A DNA stretch of 37,257 bases from Bacteroidales bacterium. Its GTDB lineage: Bacteria; Bacteroidota; Bacteroidia; Bacteroidales; Muribaculaceae. Positions 1-6,486 of the stretch are shown here, piece by piece. The stretch spans positions 1 to 37,257 of the forward strand of contig CAADVV010000256.1 of assembly GCA_900752535.1 (NCBI GenBank), written 5' to 3'. How positions within the stretch are numbered: the first letter of the stretch is position 1; each line of letters starts with the position of its first letter. The translations under genes and the position numbers were made by a program. The notes under the pieces are model-generated. The model searched no databases. It had not been told where the DNA came from and worked only from the letters and a program-made list of their open reading frames with translations.

Positions 1-33
1 AGGGGCAGGCCCCTAAAACCCCTCCACCCATGG

Positions 34-64
34 AAACGCGTCTCAATTCGAGACGCGTTTTTTT
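34..64 (+). repeat. Palindromic boundary repeat, copy 1
   Basis: Perfect 11-bp stem (arm AAACGCGTCTC, loop AATTC, complementary arm at 50-60) followed by a run of T to 64, so it has the form of an intrinsic terminator. It lies 16 to 28 bases upstream of the possible starts of the first gene. First of ten related copies, all in the same orientation. Confidence 0.9.
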
Positions 65-79
65 GAACGCTGAAAGGAG

Positions 80-667
80 ATGATGACCCCTATGGGCCGC
101 AGTGTCGAGGCCATCCAACTGGAACAGGAATTGACACGCCTGTTCCATGAGACAACCTATCGTGTTGTCAAAACACCCTGCCGCGGGAAATACCGCGGCT
201 ACAACGACTATTCTCTGGAGTTTGGAAGTGGGCGGCGCATTTTTATCTCCGTAGGATGGCAGAACTATCTGCCTAAACTGCGGGAGCACCTCGGCTATAT
301 CCGGTATTTCCGGGAGCATCAGGCCGAGAACACGGCCAGAGTCAAGGCCGTCCTTGCCGCACATGACACGCCCTTCTGTGACGCCGCTGTGGAGATCGTC
401 CCCTATGACGGCACAAAGGATCTGAATGTCTATGCCGTGGTCATCCTCACCCACCAAAACGGGCTCAAGATACGCTACCGGACCACCAATCTCCATTACG
501 TTTTGGTAAACGGAGACAACATCATGGACACCTTTGACAGTTGCATGGAGCATCTTCTGCAAGATTCCTGCGGGAAGATGGCCTACTGCACCGCCCATGA
601 CACCAGCGCATTTGAGAAAAAATATGCCAAGCAAATCAAGCGGAAACAAAAGGAGTTGACCCGATGA
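80..667 (+). CDS. Uncharacterised ICE protein upstream of mobC
   Basis: A 195-residue soluble protein that I do not recognise as a named family. There is no signal peptide or membrane segment, and the C-terminus is very basic (KKYAKQIKRKQKELTR), which would suit nucleic-acid contact, though that is inference. Three ATGs compete: 80, 83 and 92. The AAGGAG at 74-79 abuts the first two and sits 12 bases from the third, so 92 is quite possible. Its TGA overlaps the ATG of mobC (ATGA), so the two are translationally coupled. Its place as first gene of the mobC-relaxase operon suggests a DNA-processing or accessory relaxosome role, but nothing in the sequence proves this. Confidence 0.8.
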   Translation: MMTPMGRSVEAIQLEQELTRLFHETTYRVVKTPCRGKYRGYNDYSLEFGSGRRIFISVGWQNYLPKLREHLGYIRYFREHQAENTARVKAVLAAHDTPFCDAAVEIVPYDGTKDLNVYAVVILTHQNGLKIRYRTTNLHYVLVNGDNIMDTFDSCMEHLLQDSCGKMAYCTAHDTSAFEKKYAKQIKRKQKELTR

Positions 668-969
668 AACCCTATAAGACCATCACCCTGCGTCTAAACG
701 CCAACGAGTACGCCCATCTGAAACAGCAGGCGGAGGCCACCGGCCTGAAGATGGAGCCCTTGTTGCGACACCTGATCCTGGGCGTCCAACTCCGGCCCCG
801 GCCCCCTGACACCTACGCCGCCCTGCTGCGGGAACTGTCGGCTATCGGCAACAATGTCAACCAACTGGCTCACCAGGCCAACGCCAGAGGCGAGGCCAGC
901 AGAACGGAAATCAGCGAGGCGGCGCGTCTGGTACGGCAGGCCGTCCGGCTGGTAAAGGACACGCTGTAA
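664..969 (+). CDS. mobC: MobC-family relaxosome accessory protein
   Basis: A 101-residue protein with a ribbon-helix-helix-like N-terminus (KTITLRLNANEYAHLKQQA) and the MobC signature near residues 57-72 (LRELSAIGNNVNQLAH). MobC proteins bind the transfer origin and help the relaxase open it. AAGGAG lies 8 bases before the ATG at 664. The start overlaps the upstream stop, and its TAA overlaps the relaxase ATG by one base, forming a tight mobilisation operon. Family assignment rests on the conserved IGNNVNQLA block and the adjoining relaxase. Confidence 0.93.
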   Translation: MKPYKTITLRLNANEYAHLKQQAEATGLKMEPLLRHLILGVQLRPRPPDTYAALLRELSAIGNNVNQLAHQANARGEASRTEISEAARLVRQAVRLVKDTL

Positions 970-2396
970 TGGCCTACACAAAGATCCTCGTGGTCCACAA
1001 CCGGCTGGATAAGAGCGTTGCCTATGTCCAAAACGAGGAAAAGACCTCTCTGGAGGCCGCTATCGACTACGCCCTCAACCGGGATAAGACGGAACAGGTC
1101 TGTTTTGAAACCGCTATCAACTGTGACCGGGAGACCGTCTACACCGATATGCTCTCCACCAAGCGGCGCTGGGGCAAAGAGGAGCGCAAGCGGAAGGGCT
1201 ACCATATCATCCAGTCCTTTGCCCCCGGCGAGGTGACGCCGGAAGAGGCCCACGCCATCGGCGTGGAACTGGCCCAGCGCCTCCTGGGAGACCGCTATGA
1301 GGCCATCGTCGCCACCCACCTGAATAAGGCCCATCTCCATTCCCATATCGTTTTCAACTCCGTGTCTTTTGTGGATGGGGCCATGTACCGTGACACGCTA
1401 AAGGACTACTACGGCGGGGACGGCACCGGCATCCGGGGCACCTCAGACGCCATCTGCCGGGAACACGGCCTATCCGTCATGGAGCCGGACACCCCCCAGC
1501 GAGGCCCGGTCAGCCGTGGGGAGTGGGAGGCAGGTCAGGGCGGAAAGGCCACCCTGCGGGGGCTTGTCCGGGAGGACATAGACGCCGCCCTGTCCGCGGC
1601 CTACACCATGAATACCTTTTGGCAGGAATTGTCCCGGATGGGCTATGAGGTCAAGCGCGGACCCCATGTGGCCCACACCGCTGTGCGGCCACCCGGCGGC
1701 AAGCGGTTTCTCCGGCTGGACAGTCTGGGGCCTGGCTATGGGGAGGCGGACCTGCAAAACCGCCTCTCCGCCGCCCGTTCCGGCCACCCCCCACAGGAGA
1801 GGCGGGGACCGCGGCCTCTGGCCGCTCCGCTCTCCGCCCCAAGGCGCCGCTACCGCCCCCAATCTCCCCTTCCCAAGGGGCAAAGGCGCTGGACCGGGCT
1901 CCGCGCCCTCTATTTCAAATACCTATGCCTGCTGCGGGGCTGGCCCCGCCAGAGGCCAAAGCGCAAGACGCCCCTTGTCTCCAGGGCGGAAATCATCAAG
2001 TTTGACCGCTACCAAGAGCAATTCTGCTATCTAATGAAAAACCGGATCGAGACGATGGGCCAACTGTCCATGCAGTACGACGCCCTGCAAGCGGAAATAG
2101 ACGCATGGTGTGACCGGCGGCGCGGCCTGTACCAGGCCCGCCGTGTGAGCGGTGATGAAGATGGTATTTCAGAAGAAATCGCCCAGATCACCCGGCGTCT
2201 GCGGGCGCTGCGCCGGGAATTGAAACTCTGTGCCCGCATAGAACATGAGGCCCCCACGGTGCGCGCCCACCTGGGGGCCGCGCAACTGCCGGGGTCAGCA
2301 AGGAGCAAAACGCATGAAAAGACTGATAAAAGCAGACCTAACCGGCGTTCTGAGCATGGTGCCGACGTACTTCCCGGTGCCGGAGGCGTGCGTTAA
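969..2396 (+). CDS. Relaxase / mobilization nuclease (MobA/VirD2-like, MOBP type)
   Basis: A 475-residue protein expected to nick one strand at oriT and pilot it into the recipient. The N-terminal nuclease domain (about 1-165) shows AIDYALNRDKT near residues 31-41 and the histidine triad region THLNKAHLHSHIVFN at 116-130, with H122, H124 and H126 as probable metal ligands. A basic linker follows (about 275-310), then the RWTGLRALYFKYLCLL helix typical of Firmicutes MobA proteins, then a charged helical C-terminus. The last about 28 residues are read through the start of the next gene (2314) in another frame and look compositionally random, so the reading frame may have been extended past an ancestral stop. 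The catalytic Tyr is probably in the first 40 residues, but I cannot fix which one. Confidence 0.93.
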   Translation: MAYTKILVVHNRLDKSVAYVQNEEKTSLEAAIDYALNRDKTEQVCFETAINCDRETVYTDMLSTKRRWGKEERKRKGYHIIQSFAPGEVTPEEAHAIGVELAQRLLGDRYEAIVATHLNKAHLHSHIVFNSVSFVDGAMYRDTLKDYYGGDGTGIRGTSDAICREHGLSVMEPDTPQRGPVSRGEWEAGQGGKATLRGLVREDIDAALSAAYTMNTFWQELSRMGYEVKRGPHVAHTAVRPPGGKRFLRLDSLGPGYGEADLQNRLSAARSGHPPQERRGPRPLAAPLSAPRRRYRPQSPLPKGQRRWTGLRALYFKYLCLLRGWPRQRPKRKTPLVSRAEIIKFDRYQEQFCYLMKNRIETMGQLSMQYDALQAEIDAWCDRRRGLYQARRVSGDEDGISEEIAQITRRLRALRRELKLCARIEHEAPTVRAHLGAAQLPGSARSKTHEKTDKSRPNRRSEHGADVLPGAGGVR

Positions 2397-2793
2397 GATG
2401 GATATTGCCCACCTGTGCCGTGAGGAACAGGCGGACTTTCTTTTCCTCGCCCGCCGTGAAAAATGCTGGCTGTTCGACTTCCCAAGCGTCTACACGCCGG
2501 GCAGTTATGCCAACCTTTCATGGACCTACGCAAAACTTCTCCCGCATCTCCCCGTTGCGGTCCTGTATCTCCATATAGATAAAATCACGGAGGGGCGGCC
2601 TTGGGGGAGCGTTACCCTGCTGGACTATCGGACGACTTTGGAGGATGTGGAGCGGTTTTCGCCCCTGACCACAGACCAGCGGGAGCGGCATATCCGGCTT
2701 TTGATCCGCCGCTGGCTCCGCAACCCCCAGTATTGTTCCTATTTGGAAGTGATGGAGTATCTGAAAGAAAGAGGTGAACAGCCTTGGACGTAA
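2314..2793 (+). CDS. Conserved-looking protein between relaxase and PcfB, function unknown
   Basis: A 159-residue protein starting MKRLIKADLTGVL. I chose ATG 2314 because AGGAG at 2301-2305 lies 8 bases upstream; the open frame reaches back to 2245, but that extension is only relaxase shadow. It has no signal peptide or obvious motif. Aromatic-rich central blocks (CWLFDFPSVYTPGSY, WTYAKLLPHLPVAVLYLH) suggest a compact globular domain. The start lies 83 bases inside the relaxase gene and the stop overlaps the next gene by 10 bases, so it is embedded in the mobilisation operon. I cannot assign a function. Confidence 0.85.
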   Translation: MKRLIKADLTGVLSMVPTYFPVPEACVKMDIAHLCREEQADFLFLARREKCWLFDFPSVYTPGSYANLSWTYAKLLPHLPVAVLYLHIDKITEGRPWGSVTLLDYRTTLEDVERFSPLTTDQRERHIRLLIRRWLRNPQYCSYLEVMEYLKERGEQPWT

Positions 2794-3410
2794 GCGGCGA
2801 TGTTGCCGATTTGATGGTAAAAGAGGGCATCCAACTCACCGAGGCCAGTATCAAACTGCTGGCGGCAGGGGGCAAAAACCTGGCGGCGTTCCTCTGGGCT
2901 CTCTCCAGAGACAGCAAGAAACTGGTGGGAAAGACCAATATGGCCCGCCTGCTCCGGGAGGGTAAGGAACTCAAGGTATTTCATATCAAAGAGGCAGACC
3001 TGCCGGAATTTCGCTCTTTTGCCAAGAAAAATGTCCTGTTTTCCGTCATCAAAGATACCCGGCGCACAGATGGCATCGTGGATTTGGTAACGAATACGGA
3101 TTTTGTCTCCCAAGTCAACCTGTTTATGGAGCGCCGGGGATATGGGGTTCCGACCAGGGAACAGGAGGACGGCACGCCAAAAAAAGGCGAGCCCCGCGCT
3201 CAACCAGACAACTCCTCACCACAGCGCGGGAGTGGCTCGACAGCCTCCCAGACGAGGACGAGACCGATGAGGACGACGAGGACTACTGAGGAAAAGGAGG
3301 CGAAACCCAGTGTAAAGGCGAAACTGGAGACCTATCGGGCTGAGTTGAGTAAGAGCCCCGCCCAGCCTTCCCAGCAGCGCACCAGACCTGTCAAACCAAA
3401 AACACGATAA
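2784..3410 (+). CDS. PcfB-like protein (DUF3801 family)
   Basis: A 208-residue protein. Residues 1-115 match the PcfB/DUF3801 pattern seen beside coupling proteins in enterococcal and clostridial conjugative elements (KLLAAGGKNLAAFLWAL, ELKVFHIKEADLPEF, YGVPTRE). The last about 90 residues are a disordered, Arg/Pro/Thr-rich tail. PcfB is thought to link relaxosome and coupling protein. The start is TTG at 2784, supported by GAGGTG 7 bases upstream; there is no ATG in a suitable place. It overlaps the upstream gene by 10 bases. Confidence 0.85.
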   Translation: MDVSGDVADLMVKEGIQLTEASIKLLAAGGKNLAAFLWALSRDSKKLVGKTNMARLLREGKELKVFHIKEADLPEFRSFAKKNVLFSVIKDTRRTDGIVDLVTNTDFVSQVNLFMERRGYGVPTREQEDGTPKKGEPRAQPDNSSPQRGSGSTASQTRTRPMRTTRTTEEKEAKPSVKAKLETYRAELSKSPAQPSQQRTRPVKPKTR

Positions 3411-3427
3411 AATGGAGGAAACCGGCT

Positions 3428-4297
3428 ATGGCAAATTTGGAAGAGATCATCACCAGTAAAAATGAAAGCGATACCCAATGGAAAACCCAGCAGCAGGCGG
3501 ACCGGGACAGCGTGACGGAGATGCAGGACCAGGGCATTGAAATGATCGTCTCCGACCCGGACCAGTATATCCGCTATCTCACCATGCAGGGTGATAACCC
3601 GACGTACAGCGCCGGGAATGTGGCGATTGTGCTGGCAGGCATGAGGGACGCCACGATTTTTGGCACTCGTGACCGCTGGCAGACCCTGGGCCGCACCGTT
3701 ATGATGGATGAACAGGATCAAGGGGTAAAAATTTTTGCCCGTGACGCCCGAACCAAGGCATACGCCCTGGCGGACGCCTATGATATTTCCCAGACCCAGG
3801 GGCGGGATCTGAAACAGAAGGTTCTGCGGGAGGACACCCCCGACATGGCTACTGCCCTAAAGACCCTGCTGAACTACTCCAAGGCGGAGCCCGTCGTTGA
3901 CAAGGAGATGGACGCTGCGGCCTTTTTCGACGAGGAAAAGCGGGAACTGGCCGTCAATCCCGACTTCTCCGACCAGGAGGCGTTTGCCTCCATCGCCGCG
4001 GAGGTGGCCTTGACCCGGTTCCACGACAAGGGCTATAACCGGGAGTACAGTTGGGCGCGGTATGAATTGGACGCCCAAAGCGTCTCCTACATCCTCTGCC
4101 GCAGATATGGCATCGAGCCTGTGCAGCCCAATATGGAGCGCCTGCGGGAGCGGTTTGTCGGCATGAGCACAGACGAGTGCAGGACCGTACTGGACAACAT
4201 TCAGAATATGGGGAAACGGATCGGACGCTCCATTGATATGAATATTGAGGTGGAGCGCCGGAAAAGCCGTACTGCCGAGCGCCGCCCGGTGCGATAA
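3428..4297 (+). CDS. ArdC-like ssDNA-binding protein with degenerate peptidase-like domain
   Basis: A 289-residue protein. Residues about 45-125 match the ArdC N-terminal single-stranded DNA-binding domain (YSAGNVAIVLAGMRDATIFGTRDRWQTLGRTV, then GVKIFARD and LADAYDISQTQGR). ArdC proteins protect incoming single-stranded plasmid DNA from host nucleases. The C-terminal part corresponds to the metallopeptidase-like region of the family, but I see no HExxH zinc motif: the expected helix reads AFASIAAEVALTRFH. A GGAGG about 9 bases upstream supports ATG 3428. It is the last gene before a long structured non-coding block. Likely role: protecting transferred DNA early after entry. Confidence 0.82.
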   Translation: MANLEEIITSKNESDTQWKTQQQADRDSVTEMQDQGIEMIVSDPDQYIRYLTMQGDNPTYSAGNVAIVLAGMRDATIFGTRDRWQTLGRTVMMDEQDQGVKIFARDARTKAYALADAYDISQTQGRDLKQKVLREDTPDMATALKTLLNYSKAEPVVDKEMDAAAFFDEEKRELAVNPDFSDQEAFASIAAEVALTRFHDKGYNREYSWARYELDAQSVSYILCRRYGIEPVQPNMERLRERFVGMSTDECRTVLDNIQNMGKRIGRSIDMNIEVERRKSRTAERRPVR

Positions 4298-4577
4298 GCC
4301 CCAGCGGGGTGTCTCCCCTTGCTGGAGAGTAATCCACCAGCCGTCCCCCGTCAAGGCCGCAAAATTGCCGGAGCAATTTTGCGCGAGCCGGCCAGTCTGC
4401 GGACTGGCCGGGCCTTGACCGGGGCCGCCCGGCGGATAGAAGGGTTATCAAGGGGAGGACACCCCAAAATCCGCCAGCAGGCGGATTTTTCCATGTTGGG
4501 GGGCACGGCGTGCTATCGGGCATGGCCGCTCGCCCCACGCGCCCCGCCGCCCCCTTGCGGCAGGGCGGGCATCTTGA
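4298..4577. other. Structured non-coding block with nested inverted repeats
   Basis: No convincing gene. The sequence is packed with pairing arms. A long-range pair joins GGGGTGTCTCCCCTTG (4306-4321) with its complement at 4449-4465, apart from one bulged base. Inside it, GTCAAGGC (4350-4357) pairs with GCCTTGAC (4412-4419), enclosing two hairpins: GCAAAATTGC (4359-4368) with 4373-4382, and CCGGCCAGTC (4388-4397) with 4402-4411. The left long-range arm can instead fold locally (CCAGC 4301-4305 with GCTGG 4321-4325). A terminator-like hairpin follows at 4466-4490. Candidates are a structured regulatory RNA, a transfer origin or a single-strand promoter region; the sequence alone cannot decide. 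Confidence 0.7.
4466..4490 (+). terminator. Intrinsic-terminator-like hairpin
   Basis: AAAATCCGCC (4466-4475), loop AGCA, complementary arm 4480-4489, then T. A perfect 10-bp stem with a short T run, downstream of the ArdC-like gene and at the end of the structured block. Confidence 0.55.
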
Positions 4578-4606
4578 GAAACGCGTCTCGATTTGAGACG
4601 CGTTTC
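4578..4606 (+). repeat. Palindromic boundary repeat, copy 2
   Basis: Perfect 12-bp stem (arm GAAACGCGTCTC) with loop GATTT; the right flank continues as CGAC. There is only the TTT of the arm and no longer T run. It ends 32 bases before the ATG at 4639, leaving no room for a full promoter and leader in between. Confidence 0.9.
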
Positions 4607-4638
4607 GACACTTTCCAATAGAAATGAGGTTGATCGTG

Positions 4639-5547
4639 ATGAAACGGACAATCCCCCTATTCCTTGCGGCGCTCCTGACCTGTGCCATGGCCTGCCCCGC
4701 CATGGCCGCCGAGGTGCCCGCATCGTCCGCAGCCCCCAGCGCCGCGCTCTATCCCGTAGAAGTTTTGGAGTACACGGCGGGAGACCTGGACGAACTTCGC
4801 ATCAGCAAGACCTATGAACTCTCTCCACTGGATGACCCGGCGCAGATCCCCACCGAGGATTTTGAACGCTCTGGCCTCCGCTATACCTTATTGGATATTA
4901 TCAAGGAGGACCAGACGGAGACGGACAGCAAGTATTACACGGAGACCGTGACCCTGGACAGTGACAGCAAGGACATGGAGAAAATCATGCCCCTGCTGGC
5001 CGCTACCTGCGAGGCCACCACGGAGGACGGCTATACCGGCGTCCTCACGCTGGACACGGCCAGCATCCAGGTGGAGGCGTCCGGCTATGGCACCTCCACC
5101 CGGAACGTATCCGCCACCCGCAGTTACCCCAACCTCTCCGAGGCCGACGTGTCTCTGGTGCCAAAATCCATTGAGGATAGTGGGCGGACCCTCACTTTGG
5201 CGGATGTGGACTGGCAGGAGGCCGGAGGCTTTTACAACGCCACCGCCACCTACACTGGCACAGCCACCAGCCAGTATGCCACCGGCTACACCGTCACCGC
5301 CGACTACGCCGGTGAAGTGACCAAAACCACCAGCGGCATCGTGCGCTATACCGCCGTCTTTGGCCTGACAGAGGACCAGGAGGCCGTGACTGCCATCCCC
5401 CAGCCAGACACAGAAGGCGGAGGTTTTGACTGGCGTTGGCTCCTGATCCTCCCCGCCGGGGCGGGGGCCGTGGGGCTGGTATTCCTGGGCCGGTTCCTGT
5501 TGCAGAAGTATAAGACGAAAAAGGAGTGGAAGGAGTTTACAAAATGA
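4639..5547 (+). CDS. Exported membrane-anchored protein of the adhesin/sortase module
   Basis: A 302-residue protein with a signal peptide (MKRTIPLFLAALLTCAMACPAMAA, cleavage likely after AMA), a Thr/Ser-rich extracellular region of about 235 residues, one membrane helix near 270-290 (WLLILPAGAGAVGLVFLGRFLL) and a basic cytoplasmic tail. No LPXTG motif. I chose ATG 4639 because GAGGT (4626-4630) lies 8 bases upstream; the ATG at 4624 has no such site. Its stop overlaps the sortase ATG (ATGA). It may be a surface docking or scaffold partner for the sortase and adhesin. I do not recognise the extracellular fold. Confidence 0.85.
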   Translation: MKRTIPLFLAALLTCAMACPAMAAEVPASSAAPSAALYPVEVLEYTAGDLDELRISKTYELSPLDDPAQIPTEDFERSGLRYTLLDIIKEDQTETDSKYYTETVTLDSDSKDMEKIMPLLAATCEATTEDGYTGVLTLDTASIQVEASGYGTSTRNVSATRSYPNLSEADVSLVPKSIEDSGRTLTLADVDWQEAGGFYNATATYTGTATSQYATGYTVTADYAGEVTKTTSGIVRYTAVFGLTEDQEAVTAIPQPDTEGGGFDWRWLLILPAGAGAVGLVFLGRFLLQKYKTKKEWKEFTK

Positions 5548-6311
5548 AGTGGAAAACCCTCTGCTTGACGGCCGCTCTGCTGGCGGCAGTCTGTATTACC
5601 CCGGCCAGCGCCCTGGAATACTCCATGGACGCCCCGGACGATTATCTGTTTGCCCGGCCCACCAGCGATGATACCATCTACGAGCAGGAGGACCCCAATG
5701 TGGATCGGAGCAAGAACACAGCCCTGATCCCGCCGGGGTTTGGCACCCCCACCAGTTACCTCCCCGGCTCCGGGACGCCCCTGACCCCCAACCTGATCCC
5801 CGGTGCTCTGGACGGTGGTGGTCTGGTCTCCCAAGTGGGGAGCGTCACATACCCCTCCGTTGATACGGGCTCCGGCTGGACCGGAACCACCTCCACAGGA
5901 TGGACGGATGTGACAGGCGACCTCTACTACTCCGGCGGCCATCTGGGGACGCTGAAGATCCCGGCCATCGGCCTGAGCGTCAAGGTCTATGAGGGGACCA
6001 GCAGTTCCGTGCTGGCCAAGGGCGCAGGCCACTTCCCGGACACATCCATCTGGGACGGCAACGTGTCCATCGCAGGCCACAACCGGGGCGTGCGGGACGA
6101 TTTTGGCGATCTCCACACGCTGGAGCCAGGCGATACCATCACCTGGACCACCAAACTGGGCACCAGGACGTATGAGGTGGTATCGGTGGAGAAGGTGCTG
6201 GAGACGAATACCAGCGGCACCGCTGCTACCACGGACAACCGCATCACGCTCTTTACCTGTGTCCGGGACCAGCGCGCCTACCGCTGGCAGGTACAGGCGG
6301 TGGAGGTATGA
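5544..6311 (+). CDS. Sortase (class B/D-like transpeptidase)
   Basis: A 255-residue protein with a signal peptide or N-terminal anchor (KTLCLTAALLAAVCITPASA), a Pro/Gly/Thr-rich linker to about residue 135, then the sortase beta-barrel. Catalytic His is H179 (SIAGHNRG), Cys is C239 (ITLFTCVRD), and R244 or R247 (QRAYRW) provides the Arg. The TLxTC-like context LFTC resembles class D or B enzymes. AGGAG at 5531-5535 supports ATG 5544, which overlaps the upstream stop. The obvious substrate is the adhesin encoded just downstream, which ends in LPRTGY. Confidence 0.92.
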   Translation: MKWKTLCLTAALLAAVCITPASALEYSMDAPDDYLFARPTSDDTIYEQEDPNVDRSKNTALIPPGFGTPTSYLPGSGTPLTPNLIPGALDGGGLVSQVGSVTYPSVDTGSGWTGTTSTGWTDVTGDLYYSGGHLGTLKIPAIGLSVKVYEGTSSSVLAKGAGHFPDTSIWDGNVSIAGHNRGVRDDFGDLHTLEPGDTITWTTKLGTRTYEVVSVEKVLETNTSGTAATTDNRITLFTCVRDQRAYRWQVQAVEV

Positions 6312-6341
6312 CGCCGCGGCAACAACTCATAACCAATTAAA

Positions 6342-6382
6342 CCCGTCGAAATGGGTCTCAATTTGAGACTTATTTCGGCGGG
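6342..6382 (+). repeat. Palindromic boundary repeat, copy 3 (G-U rich variant)
   Basis: Diverged copy that still forms an 18-bp stem in the plus-strand RNA: arm CCCGTCGAAATGGGTCTC (6342-6359), loop AATTT, right arm 6365-6382. Three pairs are G-U wobbles and one consensus C-G pair is replaced by T-A. It is followed by CCGCTTTTTT, so it may terminate transcription after the sortase gene. Read on the minus strand the wobbles become A-C mismatches. Confidence 0.88.
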
Positions 6383-6422
6383 CCGCTTTTTTCGTGCATT
6401 TTTTCGAGTGAAACGTAATTTC

Positions 6423-6481
6423 GGCAGGAGGAGGTGATCGTTTCACTCTCAGAGCCTCCTTCTGCCCATTTTGAAGGAGGC
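6423..6481 (+). promoter_or_regulatory. Candidate ribosome-site switch in the adhesin leader
   Basis: GCCTCCTTC at 6454-6462 is exactly complementary to GAAGGAGGC at 6473-6481, which contains the ribosome-binding site of the adhesin gene (ATG 6487). The overlapping segment CCTCCTTCTGCC (6455-6466) also pairs with GGCAGGAGGAGG (6423-6434), 12 pairs including one G-U. The two hairpins are mutually exclusive: one hides the ribosome site and the other frees it. I do not match this to a known riboswitch class. Confidence 0.6.
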
Positions 6482-6486
6482 AAATC

